Assembly: GCA_031181145.1 (NCBI GenBank)
Contig: JAPSLB010000013.1
Location: 30,854-94,853 of the forward strand
DNA from: Microvirga sp.
GTDB taxonomy: Bacteria > Pseudomonadota > Alphaproteobacteria > Rhizobiales > Beijerinckiaceae
DNA: 64,000 nt
Direction: 5' to 3'
Numbering within the stretch: position 1 is the first letter of the stretch; every line of letters begins with the position of its first letter. Below, piece by piece: positions 9,519-19,045 of the stretch. Below the pieces are notes generated by a model. It was not told the DNA's origin and searched no databases. It worked only from the letters and a program-made list of their open reading frames with translations. The position numbers and the translations under genes are program-made.

Positions 9519-9818
9519 ATGAGCTCTCTGATTTCCGTCATCCAACTGGCCCTGCAGCTCTATACCTATTTGATCATCGCCTCGGCGATCTTGAGTTGGC
9601 TCGTTGCTTTCAATGTGGTCAATACCCGCAATGACGTGGTCCGCACCATCTGGAACTTCCTGGATGCCGTGACGGAGCCGGCCTTGAGGCCGATCCGCAG
9701 AATTCTGCCGAATTTGGGCGGGGTCGATATTTCTCCCGTGCTCCTGATTCTTCTGATCATCTTCATCCAGAACATCCTGGATCGGCTGAAATACCAGGTT
9801 CCGGGCTGGGCGCTCTAA
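9519..9818 (+). CDS. YggT family membrane protein
   Basis: A 99-residue protein with two hydrophobic helices (about residues 5-28 and 70-88) flanking a short soluble part with the family signature [22 protein letters not shown]. YggT proteins are small inner-membrane proteins linked to osmotic stress and, in some bacteria, to cell division or envelope organisation; their exact role is unclear. The ATG at 9519 follows ACAGG. The next gene begins within a few bases of the stop, and yggT-DUF167-folD form one tight unit, an arrangement repeated in many proteobacteria. Confidence 0.92.
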   Translation: MSSLISVIQLALQLYTYLIIASAILSWLVAFNVVNTRNDVVRTIWNFLDAVTEPALRPIRRILPNLGGVDISPVLLILLIIFIQNILDRLKYQVPGWAL

Positions 9819-9821
9819 CGG

Positions 9822-10145
9822 GTGCTCCCAATGCCCTGGCGGATACGTCCCGACGGTCTTGAGATCCGCGTGCGCGTGACCCCGAGGGGTGGGCGCGACG
9901 CCATCGACGGAGTGGAGATGCTCTCCGACGGCAAGCCGGTGCTGAAGGTCCGGGTGAGGGCGGCGCCGGAGGACGGGGCCGCCAATGAGGGCGTGCGGCG
10001 CCTGGTCGCCAAGGCGTTGAGGTCGCCCCCATCCAAAGTCAACCTCGAGGCAGGCGCGACAGCCCGTCTGAAGACATTTCTGATCGCCGGCGAGGGCGAG
10101 GTCCTTGCCAGAGACATCGCCGCTTTGACAGGATATAACCCATGA
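9822..10145 (+). CDS. DUF167 family protein (YggU-like)
   Basis: A 107-residue protein of the DUF167/UPF0235 family. It has the characteristic [14 protein letters not shown] opening, then [26 protein letters not shown] and a final TFLIAGE. The fold is a small alpha/beta domain; the molecular role is not established. GTG at 9822 or ATG at 9831 could be the start; neither has a clear ribosome site, which suggests translational coupling to yggT, whose stop ends at 9818. Its stop overlaps the folD start as ATGA. Confidence 0.9.
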   Translation: MLPMPWRIRPDGLEIRVRVTPRGGRDAIDGVEMLSDGKPVLKVRVRAAPEDGAANEGVRRLVAKALRSPPSKVNLEAGATARLKTFLIAGEGEVLARDIAALTGYNP

Positions 10146-11044
10146 GCGCCACGATCATCGACGGAAAAGCCTATGCGCAGGGCCTGCGGGCCCGCATCGC
10201 GAATGCGGTCGGTGACCTCGCGAGGCAGGGCGTGACGCCGGGGCTGGCCGTCGTGATCGTGGGCGAGGACCCGGCGAGCCAGCTCTACGTGAAGAACAAG
10301 GCCCGTCAGACCGTGGAAGTGGGCATGCGCTCCTTCGAGCATGTTCTGCCCGCCTCCACCACCGAGGCGGAACTCCTCGCTCTGGTGGCCCGACTCAACG
10401 CGGATCCCGCCGTAGACGGCATTCTCGTCCAGTTGCCGCTTCCGAAGCAGATCGACGCGCAGAAGGTGATCGAGGCCATCGACCCGGCTAAGGACGTGGA
10501 CGGTTTCCATCCCATCAATGCCGGCAAGCTCATGACCGGCGTGCCGGGCCTCGTCTCCTGCACTCCGCTCGGCTGTCTGCTGCTCATTCAATCGGTGCGT
10601 CGCGATCTGGCCGGCCTGAATGCCGTGGTGGTAGGACGCTCCAACATCGTCGGCAAGCCCATGGCGCAACTGCTGATCGCCCAGAGCTGCACGGTGACGG
10701 TGGCCCATTCGAAGACCCGCGACCTGCCCCAGGTCTGCCGCGAGGCCGATATTCTGGTGGCCGCCGTCGGGCGGCCCGAGATGGTGCGGGACGACTGGGT
10801 GAAGCCCGGCGCCATCGTGATCGACGTCGGTATCAACCGCGTGCCGAACCCGGCTGCCGGCGAGGGCAAGACCAGGGTGGTCGGCGACGTGGCCTACGCA
10901 GGGGCGGCCCAGGTCGCTTCCGCTATCACCCCGGTCCCGGGCGGCGTGGGCCCCATGACCATCGCCTGCCTGTTGCGCAACACTCTCGAGGCCGCGTGCC
11001 TGCGCCGCGGAATTGCGATGCCGCAGGTGGATTTCGCCGCGTAG
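10142..11044 (+). CDS. folD: bifunctional methylene-THF dehydrogenase / methenyl-THF cyclohydrolase
   Basis: A 300-residue cytoplasmic enzyme that interconverts 5,10-methylene-, methenyl- and 10-formyl-tetrahydrofolate with NADP. The substrate/catalytic segment [16 protein letters not shown] holds the conserved Tyr and Lys. The motifs [25 protein letters not shown] and the nucleotide-binding [16 protein letters not shown] are all present, as is the C-terminal [16 protein letters not shown]. Length is normal. The start overlaps the preceding stop by ATGA, so it is translated as part of the yggT unit. It supplies one-carbon units for purine, thymidylate and formyl-Met synthesis. Confidence 0.97.
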   Translation: MSATIIDGKAYAQGLRARIANAVGDLARQGVTPGLAVVIVGEDPASQLYVKNKARQTVEVGMRSFEHVLPASTTEAELLALVARLNADPAVDGILVQLPLPKQIDAQKVIEAIDPAKDVDGFHPINAGKLMTGVPGLVSCTPLGCLLLIQSVRRDLAGLNAVVVGRSNIVGKPMAQLLIAQSCTVTVAHSKTRDLPQVCREADILVAAVGRPEMVRDDWVKPGAIVIDVGINRVPNPAAGEGKTRVVGDVAYAGAAQVASAITPVPGGVGPMTIACLLRNTLEAACLRRGIAMPQVDFAA

Positions 11045-11094
11045 GGTCTCGGAACGTGCGGGGAGGCTGGTCCGGCTTTTCAGGCGATGGGCCG

Positions 11095-11770
11095 TCAGTT
11101 CTCGGCAAAGCAGTAGAACAGGCCCGCTCCGCCGGTGCTCCTTAAAGCATCCTGACTGCATCCGCCCCGTGTGGGGTGCGAGGCGTTCCAGGATTTCGCC
11201 GGCGGCTCCTCGTTGAGGCCCATGCGGTCGTGGTGTCCGACCATTGCGGCGCCGTCCGTGCCGCTCTTCGTCCAGTTGCCGCAGGTTCGATCCTCGGCCC
11301 CTGAGAAGGCGCTCCCGTCCGGCTGAGACCCGGTCAGGATGTCGTGCTCGTTCGGTGTGTCGCCTCGCCCCTTCACCATCGCACCTGCTTCGGTCAGGGC
11401 AGTTTGCTTGTTGAGGTTGTTGTCGGGGCCGTGCAGTTCCGCCACGTCTCTGGCGATCACGACGCCCTTGGCGTTCTGCCAGGGGCCGCGACCGATCCTG
11501 TCACGGGCGTTGACCGCCGCGGCACCGTCGGCGGCCTGAGTGGAGAGATAGGCGCGCCACGTCCTTCCGCGGATACCGGCGGCCTCCGCGAGGGACTGAC
11601 AGTGCCGGTCCGCTCCTTCGAGCCCGCCGAGATCGGCGCCCTTGCCGGATCCGACACTGGTGACGAAGAAGGTGGTGTCGGGAGAGGCGCCGGTGCCCTG
11701 CGCATAGGCGCTCAAGGGGGGGCGCGGCCAGAAGACCCAGGACAGGCCATAAGCTCTTCATCCTGCTCAT
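11095..11770 (-). CDS. secreted lectin-like protein, signal peptide out of frame with body
   Basis: The body (11095-11715, about 200 residues) contains TTFFVTSVGSGKGADLGG, paired cysteines (HCQSLAEAAG, TCGNW, GGCSQ, FYCFAEN) and a Trp/Asn-rich C-terminus of the type called lectin-like in related genomes. It has no good start of its own (only TTG at 11715). Upstream at 11770 an ATG with a perfect AGGAGG begins MSRMKSLWPVLGLLAAPP, a signal peptide in another frame. The two are separated by a run of seven C on the coding strand (plus-strand G 11716-11722). With six C the product would read continuously into LSAYAQG, with an ideal cleavage site. So the gene is either interrupted, phase-variable, or affected by a base-call error. 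Carbohydrate binding is a guess from family names only. Confidence 0.65.
11716..11722. repeat. homopolymer G7/C7 tract inside a signal-peptide gene
   Basis: Seven consecutive G on the plus strand (C on the coding strand) lie exactly where the signal-peptide frame and the body frame of the lectin-like gene part. Removing one base restores one continuous exported protein. Tracts of this length can slip during replication. Confidence 0.7.
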
Positions 11771-11893
11771 TCGTTCCTCCTGTCATATCTCAGCAGACGC
11801 GGGACGCTGCTGCCGTGAGGAAGGATTTTCGTCCTTCCTGCGGCGTTTTGAGGGCGGCGGGCGAATGGCGGGATCCCAAAGTCGTGAACGGGC

Positions 11894-12778
11894 CTAGGGC
11901 TTGCGCAGGTGCTCCGCCAGCAGCCGGGCGGAGGGTGGCAGGTCCTTGAGGGAGCGGATGCAGAGGGTCAGGTCGCGGGCGGCCCAGGAATCGTCCAGGG
12001 GAACACTGCTGATCGCCATGGTGCGGGTGGCGGGCTGGGCCGTGGTTTCGGGCACGATGCCGAGACCGACGCCGGCCTCCACCATGCGGCATACGGCGTC
12101 GAAACTCCGGAGCTGCACCCTCAGGCGCAGGGGCTTGCCGATGCGGCTCGCCTTGCTCGAGAGGAAACGCTGAAGGGCGCTTGCCCTGTCGAGGCCCACG
12201 AAATCGTGCTCCAGCACCTCGGCGAAGGCGATGCTGCGACGGGGGGCGAGGGGGTGCCCCTCCGGGACCACGAGCACGAAGCGGTCGCTGCGGAAGGGAT
12301 AGGTCTCGAGCTGGCCCGTCTCCACCGTGCCCGCCACGATGCCGATATCGCCCACGCCTTCGGCGATCAGCCCCACGATCTCATCGCTCAGTCGCTCCTC
12401 CAGGTCGATGGAGACCTGTGGGTGCTTTGCCAGGAACGCGCCCAGGGCCTCGGGCAGGAACTCGGTCAGCGCGTTGGTGTTGGAGAGAATCCGGATCTGG
12501 CCGGCCAGGCCTCCCGTATAGCTGCCGAGATCCTCCTTCAGCTTCTCGGCCTGGGCCAGGAGCGTGCGGGCGTGCTGGAGGAGGGTTCTTCCGGCTGGGG
12601 TCGGGGTGACGCCGGCGCGAGTGCGCAGAAGGAGAGGGGCTCCCAGGGACTTCTCCATGTTGCGGATGCGGGTGCTGGCGGCCGCAAGGGCCAGGTGGGC
12701 CCGCTCGGCCCCATGGGTAATGCTGCCTGCCTCGACCACGTGGCGGAAGAGGCTCAAATCGGTGAGATCGAATTGCAT
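11894..12778 (-). CDS. LysR-family transcriptional regulator
   Basis: A 294-residue LysR regulator. The N-terminal winged helix-turn-helix is at about residues 3-62 (LSLFRHVVEAGSITHGAERAHLALAAASTRIRNMEKSLG), followed by a linker helix and the two-lobed effector domain (from about 90, IRILSNTNALTEFLPEAL). The effector cannot be predicted. It is divergent from sdhC with a 200-base intergenic region, so it could regulate sdhCDAB, itself, or a gene elsewhere; LysR regulators often control the divergent neighbour. There is no other obvious partner gene nearby, which makes a succinate dehydrogenase link possible but unproved. Confidence 0.92.
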   Translation of the reverse strand: MQFDLTDLSLFRHVVEAGSITHGAERAHLALAAASTRIRNMEKSLGAPLLLRTRAGVTPTPAGRTLLQHARTLLAQAEKLKEDLGSYTGGLAGQIRILSNTNALTEFLPEALGAFLAKHPQVSIDLEERLSDEIVGLIAEGVGDIGIVAGTVETGQLETYPFRSDRFVLVVPEGHPLAPRRSIAFAEVLEHDFVGLDRASALQRFLSSKASRIGKPLRLRVQLRSFDAVCRMVEAGVGLGIVPETTAQPATRTMAISSVPLDDSWAARDLTLCIRSLKDLPPSARLLAEHLRKP

Positions 12779-12978
12779 AGGTTTCCTTCGTCATTCGCGA
12801 AGGGAGATAAGAATAATTAAAAATTGCGCGTTAAGCGAGCCCGAGGCATTCTTCGCCACTGACGAAGTGTGCCTCTTGTGACCATCTTGGGCGGAAGGCG
12901 CATTGCGGTGTTCCCGCGCTTCCGATACGAACCATTCCAAACTACGGGCGATAGTGTCGCCGATCAGGAGTGAAAGCT

Positions 12979-13374
12979 ATGGCTGAGGCGAAAGTGGCCC
13001 CGCGGCCCTTGTCCCCACATCTTCAGATTTACCGGTGGAGCTGGACGATGGCGATGTCCGTCGCTCACCGTATCACGGGCCTTGCGCTTTATGGGGGCAT
13101 TGCGCTCTTCGGGATTTGGCTGGTGGCGCTGGCATCCGGACCATCGGCGTTTGACGCCGTGCAGTGGTTCTTCGGGTCGCCCCTCGGATACCTGATTCTG
13201 TTCGGCTATACCTGGATTCTCATGCACCACATGCTCGGCGGCGTTCGCCACCTGGTGTGGGATTTCGGCCACGGGATGGAAGCCGCTCAGCGCATCAACA
13301 TGGCCCGTTTCACCCTCGTCGGCTCGGTCGCGCTTACCGTCGCGATCTGGGTCATCGCCTTCCTCGCGTTCTAA
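12979..13374 (+). CDS. sdhC: succinate dehydrogenase cytochrome b556 subunit
   Basis: A 131-residue membrane anchor of complex II. The ATG at 12979 is chosen because AGGAG lies nine bases upstream; an earlier in-frame GTG at 12970 is part of that site. The opening RPLSPHLQIYRWSWTMAMSVAHRITG is the SdhC signature, with the histidine of AHRITG near the quinone/heme site. There are three hydrophobic helices, and HHMLGGVRHLVWDFGH supplies a likely heme b ligand. It is first gene of sdhCDAB, ten bases ahead of sdhD. Confidence 0.96.
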   Translation: MAEAKVAPRPLSPHLQIYRWSWTMAMSVAHRITGLALYGGIALFGIWLVALASGPSAFDAVQWFFGSPLGYLILFGYTWILMHHMLGGVRHLVWDFGHGMEAAQRINMARFTLVGSVALTVAIWVIAFLAF

Positions 13375-13384
13375 GGAGAGAGCC

Positions 13385-13801
13385 ATGGCCGACAACAGGG
13401 CAGACACCCGCGTTTCCATGCGCACCCCGCTCGCCCGCGTGAAGGGCCTCGGCGCAGCCGGGCACGGCGTCGAGCATTGGTGGATCCATCGCGTCACGGC
13501 GGTGTCCAACATCCCGCTCATCATCTCCTTCGTGATCATCGTCGCGGCGCTCGCGGGCTCCTCCTATCAGGAGGCAATCGCGATCATCTCGCATCCGCTG
13601 GTGGCCATCATCCTCATCCTCGCCGTGATTTCGGTGACGAACCACATGCGCCTCGGCATGCAGATCGTCATCGAAGATTACGTGCATGACAAAGGCTACA
13701 AGATCGCGGCCCTCATCGCGAACAACTTCTACGCAGTGATCGTCGCGGTGGCCTGCCTCTATGCCATCCTCAAGGTCAGCCTCGGCCGCATCCTGATTTA
13801 A
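13385..13801 (+). CDS. sdhD: succinate dehydrogenase membrane anchor subunit
   Basis: A 138-residue hydrophobic anchor subunit. It has the alphaproteobacterial SdhD opening [27 protein letters not shown], then three membrane helices and the heme/quinone-side histidines in [25 protein letters not shown], ending with [11 protein letters not shown] before the last helix. AAGGAGAG precedes the ATG. With SdhC it binds heme b and ubiquinone and fixes the SdhAB head to the inner membrane. The gap to sdhA is 11 bases, so the four genes are one operon. Confidence 0.96.
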   Translation: MADNRADTRVSMRTPLARVKGLGAAGHGVEHWWIHRVTAVSNIPLIISFVIIVAALAGSSYQEAIAIISHPLVAIILILAVISVTNHMRLGMQIVIEDYVHDKGYKIAALIANNFYAVIVAVACLYAILKVSLGRILI

Positions 13802-13812
13802 GGAACTCTCTC

Positions 13813-15636
13813 ATGGCTCAAGCAACGAATGGCCCGGCCATCAACGGCAAGGCCTATGACATCATCGATCACACCTTCGACGTGGTGGTCGTGGGCGCGG
13901 GCGGTGCGGGTCTTCGCGCCACCGTCGGCTGCTCGCAGGCGGGCTTGCGCACCGCATGCATCACCAAGGTGTTTCCCACCCGCTCGCATACGGTCGCGGC
14001 GCAGGGCGGCATCTCCGCCTCGCTCGGCAACATGGGTCCGGACGACTGGCGCTGGCACATGTACGACACGGTGAAGGGGTCCGACTGGCTCGGCGACCAG
14101 GATGCCATCGAGTATCTGGTGCGCAACGCGCCCGCCGCCGTCTATGAGCTGGAGCATTGGGGCGTTCCCTTTTCCCGCACGGCGGAGGGCAAGATCTACC
14201 AGCGGCCGTTCGGCGGCATGACGACCGAATACGGCAAGGGCACTGCCCAGCGCACCTGCGCCGCCGCCGACCGCACGGGCCATGCGATCCTGCACACGCT
14301 CTATGGCCAGGCGGTGAAGAACCAGACGAACTTCTTCATCGAGTATTTCGCTCTCGACCTGATGATGGATGCGGAAGGCCGCTGCATCGGCGTCGTGGCG
14401 CTCAATCAGTCCACCGGCGAGATTCACCGTTTCCGCGCCCATATGACGATCCTCGCCACGGGCGGGTACGGGCGCGCCTACTTCTCGGCGACCTCGGCGC
14501 ACACCTGCACTGGCGACGGCAATGCCATGGTGCTGCGCGCAGGCCTGCCGCTTCAGGACATGGAATTCGTGCAGTTCCATCCCACCGGTATCTACGGCGC
14601 GGGCTGCCTCATCACCGAGGGTGCGCGCGGCGAGGGGGGCTATCTCACGAACTCGGAAGGCGAGCGCTTCATGGAACGCTATGCGCCCTCCGCCAAGGAC
14701 CTCGCCTCCCGCGACGTGGTATCCCGCTCCATGACCATGGAAATCCGCGCCGGCCGCGGCGTGGGCAAGAACAAGGACCACATCTACCTGCACCTCGACC
14801 ACCTCGATCCGAAGATCCTGCACGAACGCCTGCCCGGCATTTCGGAAAGCGCGAAGATCTTCGCGGGCGTCGACGTGACGAAGGAGCCGATCCCGGTTCT
14901 GCCGACCGTACACTACAACATGGGCGGCATCCCGACGAACTATCACGGCGAGGTGCTCACCTTGAAGAACGGCAACCCCGACACGGTGGTGCCGGGTCTC
15001 ATGGCCCTCGGCGAGGCGGCCTGCGTGTCCGTGCACGGCGCGAACCGCCTGGGCTCGAACTCGCTCATCGACCTCGTGGTGTTCGGCCGCGCGGCGGGTC
15101 TGCGCTGCGCCGAGATCCTGGAGCCGAATGCCCGTCACGCGGACCTGCCCAAGGGCGCCGACGAGCTGGCGCTCTCTCGCCTCGATAAGTTCCGCTATGC
15201 CAACGGCTCCACGCCGACCGCGCAACTGCGTCTCGATATGCAGAAGACCATGCAGAACAACTGCGCGGTGTTCCGCACCGGCGAGATCCTGGAGGAGGGC
15301 AAGAAGCTCATCCACGACGTGTGGAGCGCGGCCTCCGACATCAAGGTCACGGACCGCTCGCTCATCTGGAACACCGACCTGCTCGAGACGCTCGAGTTCG
15401 ACAATCTGATCGGGCAGGCGGTCGTCACCATGGAAGGCGCGGCCAACCGCGAGGAATCGCGCGGTGCGCATGCCCGCGAGGACTTCCCCGAGCGCGACGA
15501 CAAGAACTGGATGAAGCACACCCTGGCATGGCTCGATGACAACACCCACAAGGTGACCCTCGATTACCGCCCGGTGCACACCTACACCATGTCGAACGAC
15601 ATCCAGTACATCGAGCCGAAGGCTCGCGTGTACTAA
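13813..15636 (+). CDS. sdhA: succinate dehydrogenase flavoprotein subunit
   Basis: A 607-residue catalytic subunit oxidising succinate to fumarate. The FAD-binding GAGGAG is at residues 28-33, and the histidine that binds FAD covalently is H59 in [11 protein letters not shown]. The substrate-site segments are [12 protein letters not shown], the arginine-containing EGGYLTN/ERYAP region and [15 protein letters not shown]. The C-terminal KARVY is typical. Length is normal for the family. Electrons go to SdhB. A very long antisense open frame (593 codons) overlies it but is a codon-composition shadow. Confidence 0.98.
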   Translation: MAQATNGPAINGKAYDIIDHTFDVVVVGAGGAGLRATVGCSQAGLRTACITKVFPTRSHTVAAQGGISASLGNMGPDDWRWHMYDTVKGSDWLGDQDAIEYLVRNAPAAVYELEHWGVPFSRTAEGKIYQRPFGGMTTEYGKGTAQRTCAAADRTGHAILHTLYGQAVKNQTNFFIEYFALDLMMDAEGRCIGVVALNQSTGEIHRFRAHMTILATGGYGRAYFSATSAHTCTGDGNAMVLRAGLPLQDMEFVQFHPTGIYGAGCLITEGARGEGGYLTNSEGERFMERYAPSAKDLASRDVVSRSMTMEIRAGRGVGKNKDHIYLHLDHLDPKILHERLPGISESAKIFAGVDVTKEPIPVLPTVHYNMGGIPTNYHGEVLTLKNGNPDTVVPGLMALGEAACVSVHGANRLGSNSLIDLVVFGRAAGLRCAEILEPNARHADLPKGADELALSRLDKFRYANGSTPTAQLRLDMQKTMQNNCAVFRTGEILEEGKKLIHDVWSAASDIKVTDRSLIWNTDLLETLEFDNLIGQAVVTMEGAANREESRGAHAREDFPERDDKNWMKHTLAWLDDNTHKVTLDYRPVHTYTMSNDIQYIEPKARVY

Positions 15637-15652
15637 GGAAGACGGAAAAACG

Positions 15653-16435
15653 ATGGCTCAGTTCACGCTTCCCAAGAACTCCAAGTACACCGAAGGCAGG
15701 ACCTGGCCGAAGCCGGCAGGCGCCACCAACGTCCAGGAGTTCCGCATCTATCGCTGGAATCCCGACGACGGCGCCAATCCGCGCATCGATACCTATTACA
15801 TCGACCGGGACGATTGCGGCCCGATGGTTCTCGACGCGCTTTTGTGGATCAAGAACAACGTCGATTCCACCCTGACCTTCCGCCGCTCCTGCCGCGAGGG
15901 CATCTGCGGGTCCTGCGCCATGAACATCATGGGCAAGAACACGCTGGCCTGCACGCTGGGCATCGAGGATTGCGAGTCGGATTCGATCAAGATCTATCCG
16001 CTGCCGCACATGCCGGTGCTCAAGGATCTGGTGCCCGATCTCACCAGCTTCTTCGCCCAGCACGCCTCCATCCAGCCCTGGCTGCAGACGGAGACCGCAG
16101 AGCCCGAGACCGAGTGGCGCCAGACGCCGGAGGAGCGTTCCAAGCTGGACGGCCTCTACGAGTGCATCCTCTGCGCCTGCTGCACCACCTCCTGCCCCAG
16201 CTATTGGTGGAACGGCGACCGCTTCCTGGGACCCGCGGCCCTGCTCCAGGCCTATCGCTGGCTCATCGACAGCCGCGACGAGGCCACCGGCGAGCGGCTC
16301 GACAACCTGCACGATCCGTTCCGGCTCTACCGCTGCCACACGATCATGAACTGCGCCAACACCTGCCCCAAGGGCCTGAACCCGGCGAAGGCCATCGCCG
16401 AGGTGAAGAAGATGATGGTCGCGCGGGCCGTGTGA
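15653..16435 (+). CDS. sdhB: succinate dehydrogenase iron-sulfur subunit
   Basis: A 260-residue protein carrying the three iron-sulfur clusters of complex II. The [2Fe-2S] cysteines are in [16 protein letters not shown] and the later NTLACTLG. The [4Fe-4S] and [3Fe-4S] cysteines are in [16 protein letters not shown] and [15 protein letters not shown]. The ATG at 15653 comes 16 bases after sdhA with AAGGAAG upstream. It passes electrons from FADH2 in SdhA to ubiquinone at SdhCD. A strong terminator follows 23 bases after the stop and ends the operon. Confidence 0.98.
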   Translation: MAQFTLPKNSKYTEGRTWPKPAGATNVQEFRIYRWNPDDGANPRIDTYYIDRDDCGPMVLDALLWIKNNVDSTLTFRRSCREGICGSCAMNIMGKNTLACTLGIEDCESDSIKIYPLPHMPVLKDLVPDLTSFFAQHASIQPWLQTETAEPETEWRQTPEERSKLDGLYECILCACCTTSCPSYWWNGDRFLGPAALLQAYRWLIDSRDEATGERLDNLHDPFRLYRCHTIMNCANTCPKGLNPAKAIAEVKKMMVARAV

Positions 16436-16458
16436 CGCTTCTTTGCAACACTTCTTCG

Positions 16459-16484
16459 AAAAGGCGCCTCGTGCGCCTTTTTTT
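16459..16484 (+). terminator. intrinsic terminator of sdhCDAB
   Basis: Arms AAAAGGCGC (16459-16467) and GCGCCTTTT pair, with the second arm running into seven T (16478-16484). It lies 23 bases after the sdhB stop. Confidence 0.92.
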
Positions 16485-16600
16485 GTCGGTATGGTTCCCA
16501 TAGTTTCGGGCCACCGGATTCCTTCGGCGCACGCCCGGCTCCTCCGGACCGTGCTGCTGAAACCTCGTGCGTCTGGCGACCAAGCAACAAGAGGACCACA

Positions 16601-17185
16601 ATGAAGAGCCCTTTCTGGATCGTGACCGCAACGCTCTGCTCCACGCTGGCGCTCAGCGCGTGCTCCTCCACGCGCTTCGGCGGACCGTCCATGCGCAGCG
16701 CTTCCGCAGCACCTGCATCGCCCGCGCCGATCGAGGCCGTGCCGTCCGGTCCGGTCGAGTCTGCGCCGCTCGCGCCCATCGAGGGGCAGCCGCTGCCGCC
16801 TCTCGCCGGCGCACCCGACCCCCTGGGATCGGAACTGGCGCCCGCTCCCGGAGCGGAGATCGCCGGATTGCCGCCGGCCGCCGCGCCGGCACCTGCCGCC
16901 CCCTCCAGCCGCACGGCGATGGTCGGCAACTGGACCGTTCGGGAGGCTTCCGGCAAGACCTGCCGCATCCAGCTCTCAAGCTCGCCTGCGCTCGACCTCT
17001 ACCGGGCTTCCGCCTCGGGTTGCTCCAATCAGGACCTGTCGAAGGTGAATGCCTGGGACTATCGCAATGGTGAGGTTTATCTCTACCAGACCGGCGGCTC
17101 CGTCGCGGCGCGCCTGCGCGGCTCCTCCGCCTCGCTCTCCGGTGTGCTCGCCAAGTCCGGCGCTCCGCTGTCGCTGGCGCGATAA
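16601..17185 (+). CDS. Omp19-like lipoprotein with AprI/Inh protease-inhibitor domain
   Basis: A 194-residue outer-membrane lipoprotein. The signal peptide ends in the lipobox LSAC, making C21 the acylated residue. A long Pro/Ala-rich linker (about 25-104) follows. The C-terminal domain (about 106-194) starts GNWTVREASGKTCRIQL and ends GVLAKSGAPLSLAR, with two cysteines able to form the single disulfide of the Inh barrel. The layout matches Brucella Omp19, a protease inhibitor of the AprI/Inh family. AGAGGA precedes the ATG. It is separated from sdhB by a terminator and from zapE by only five bases, so it may be cotranscribed with zapE. Inhibitor activity is inferred from family membership. 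Confidence 0.82.
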   Translation: MKSPFWIVTATLCSTLALSACSSTRFGGPSMRSASAAPASPAPIEAVPSGPVESAPLAPIEGQPLPPLAGAPDPLGSELAPAPGAEIAGLPPAAAPAPAAPSSRTAMVGNWTVREASGKTCRIQLSSSPALDLYRASASGCSNQDLSKVNAWDYRNGEVYLYQTGGSVAARLRGSSASLSGVLAKSGAPLSLAR

Positions 17186-17190
17186 TCACG

Positions 17191-18411
17191 TTGCCCTCCC
17201 GTCAGGTGGACGGTATCGGTGAGCCCGTGACCGATACCGATTTCCATCCGCCGCAATCCATCACCGCTCGCTACGATGCGCTCGTGTCCTCGGGCGCGAT
17301 CGAGCGCGACCCGGCGCAGGTAAAGCTCCTGCGGCAGCTCGAGGCGCTGGCCGAAAGCCTCGGCGGTTACCGCCTCGCCCGCAAGCCCAGCGCCCTGGGA
17401 TGGCTCTTCGGCAAGAAGAATCCGGTCCCGCCGAAAGGGCTCTACGTCTGGGGCTCGGTGGGGCGCGGCAAGACCATGCTCATGGACCTGTTCTTCGAGG
17501 CGCTGCCGGTCAGGCGCAAGCGCCGGGTCCATTTCCACGCCTTCATGGCCGACGTTCATGAGCGCATTCACGATTTCCGGCAGAAGCTGAAGACAGGCGC
17601 GGTGAAGGGGGACGATCCCATCGCTCCTGTCGCCGAGGCCCTGGCCGCGGAGGCCTGGGTTCTCTGCTTCGACGAATTCACCGTCACCGACATCGCCGAT
17701 GCAATGATCTTAGGGCGGCTGTTCACGGCGCTCTTCGCCCATGGGGTCGTGGTGGTGGCCACCTCCAATGTCGAGCCGCAGCATCTCTACGAAGGCGGCC
17801 TCAACCGGGCTCTTTTCCTGCCCTTCATTACGCTTCTGCAGGAGCGGATGAATGTCGTGAAGCTCGAATCCCGCACGGATTTTCGGCTCGAAAAGCTCGC
17901 CGGCGGCCCAGTATTCCACGCGCCTGCCGACGAGCGATCCCATGCGGCGCTCACCCGCGCCTTCAAGGGCCTGACCGGTCGCGAGCAGGGCAGGCCGGTG
18001 ACGCTCACCGTGAAGGGCCATCCGGTCGAGGTGCCGCAGGCCGCCTCCGGTGTCGCCCGGTTCTCCTTCGAGGATCTCTGTTCCAAGCCTCTCGGAGCCG
18101 CCGATTATCTCGCGATTGCCGACGAGTTCGAAACGGTCATTCTCGAAAACATCCCCAGAATGACCTTCGAGCGCCGCAATGAGGCCAAGCGCTTCATCAT
18201 GCTCGTCGATGCCCTCTACGATGCTCGCGTGAAGCTTCTCGCCTCGGCCGAAGCCGAGGCTCACGAGCTCTATTGCGCCGACGCGGGCCGCGAGGCGTTC
18301 GAGTTCGACCGCACCGTGTCGCGCCTCATCGAGATGCGCTCGGAGGAGTATCTTGCGCTTCCCCACGGGCGAGACGAGTCCGGCAGTTCGGAGGGGCTGG
18401 TCGAGACATGA
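17191..18411 (+). CDS. zapE: cell division protein ZapE (AFG1-like ATPase)
   Basis: A 406-residue AFG1/ZapE family P-loop ATPase. Walker A is in YVWGSVGRGKTMLMDLFF, Walker B in LCFDEFTVTDIADAM, and the family-typical FHAFMADVHERIHDFR and ATSNVEPQHLYEGGLNR are present. In E. coli ZapE acts at the constricting Z-ring; the mitochondrial homologue Afg1 assists turnover of respiratory-chain subunits, which fits the recurrent position next to sdh and mdh genes in alphaproteobacteria. The first possible start is TTG at 17191; a GTG at 17227 (VTDTDFHPP) is an alternative. The stop overlaps the tetR start as ATGA. Confidence 0.93.
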   Translation: MPSRQVDGIGEPVTDTDFHPPQSITARYDALVSSGAIERDPAQVKLLRQLEALAESLGGYRLARKPSALGWLFGKKNPVPPKGLYVWGSVGRGKTMLMDLFFEALPVRRKRRVHFHAFMADVHERIHDFRQKLKTGAVKGDDPIAPVAEALAAEAWVLCFDEFTVTDIADAMILGRLFTALFAHGVVVVATSNVEPQHLYEGGLNRALFLPFITLLQERMNVVKLESRTDFRLEKLAGGPVFHAPADERSHAALTRAFKGLTGREQGRPVTLTVKGHPVEVPQAASGVARFSFEDLCSKPLGAADYLAIADEFETVILENIPRMTFERRNEAKRFIMLVDALYDARVKLLASAEAEAHELYCADAGREAFEFDRTVSRLIEMRSEEYLALPHGRDESGSSEGLVET

Positions 18412-19040
18412 AGCGGTCACGCGCCTCCGTCCAGCGGATCATGGAGGCCGATGCTCCGGCGGACAGCCGGCTGCTGACCATCGCCGCCGACCAGCTCAAG
18501 CGGTTCGGACCCAGGCACGTGACGGTGGTCGGCATCGCCGATGCCGCCGGCATGACCCATGCCAATGTGTACCGTTACTTCGCGTCCAAGGCGGCGCTCA
18601 TCGACGCGGTGGCGGGCCAGTGGCTGCGGCGGATGGAGGCGATCGTCGCCGACATCGCTGATTCCCCCGATCCGGCGGACGACAAGCTGGAGCGCCTGAT
18701 CCAGGCTTGGGCCCGCACGCATAGGGAGCTGCTGAAGGAGGACCGGCACCTCTTCGACGTCTATTGCTCCGCTACGGAGACCTCCCGGGCCCTCGTTCGC
18801 AAGCACCGCTCCCGGATGAGGGTTCTCATCGAGCGCGTGCTGGACGAGGGCATCGTCACGGGCAAGTTCGATCCTCGGGATCGGGAAAGAGCGCTCGCCT
18901 TCATCAGTGACGCAGTCTACCGCTTCATCAACCCCTTGACCGTGCGCCTGGACGCGGAGGTGCCTCAGGACATTCTGGATCAGCGTCTGGCGGCTATGAT
19001 CAGGGTCGTCCTCAGGTCTCTCGAACTTGGTACCGTCTAG
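18408..19040 (+). CDS. TetR/AcrR-family transcriptional regulator
   Basis: A 210-residue regulator starting MKRSRASVQRIMEADAP; a longer reading upstream lies inside zapE and is discarded. The DNA-binding domain (about residues 20-66) shows LTIAADQLKRFGPRHVTVVGIADAAGMTHANVYRYFASKAAL in overlapping parts, the classic TetR helix-turn-helix. The rest is an all-helical ligand domain. It overlaps zapE by four bases and so is translationally coupled to it. Five bases after its stop begins a 24-base palindrome (19046-19069) of TetR-operator type, suggesting that it may bind there, between itself and mdh. Ligand unknown. Confidence 0.9.
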   Translation: MKRSRASVQRIMEADAPADSRLLTIAADQLKRFGPRHVTVVGIADAAGMTHANVYRYFASKAALIDAVAGQWLRRMEAIVADIADSPDPADDKLERLIQAWARTHRELLKEDRHLFDVYCSATETSRALVRKHRSRMRVLIERVLDEGIVTGKFDPRDRERALAFISDAVYRFINPLTVRLDAEVPQDILDQRLAAMIRVVLRSLELGTV

Positions 19041-19045
19041 TGCAA

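Noticed and set aside
13798..15579. 593-codon open frame antisense to sdhA
   Set aside because: Composition follows codon-position GC bias of sdhA, no domain, and complete sdhA lies on the other strand.
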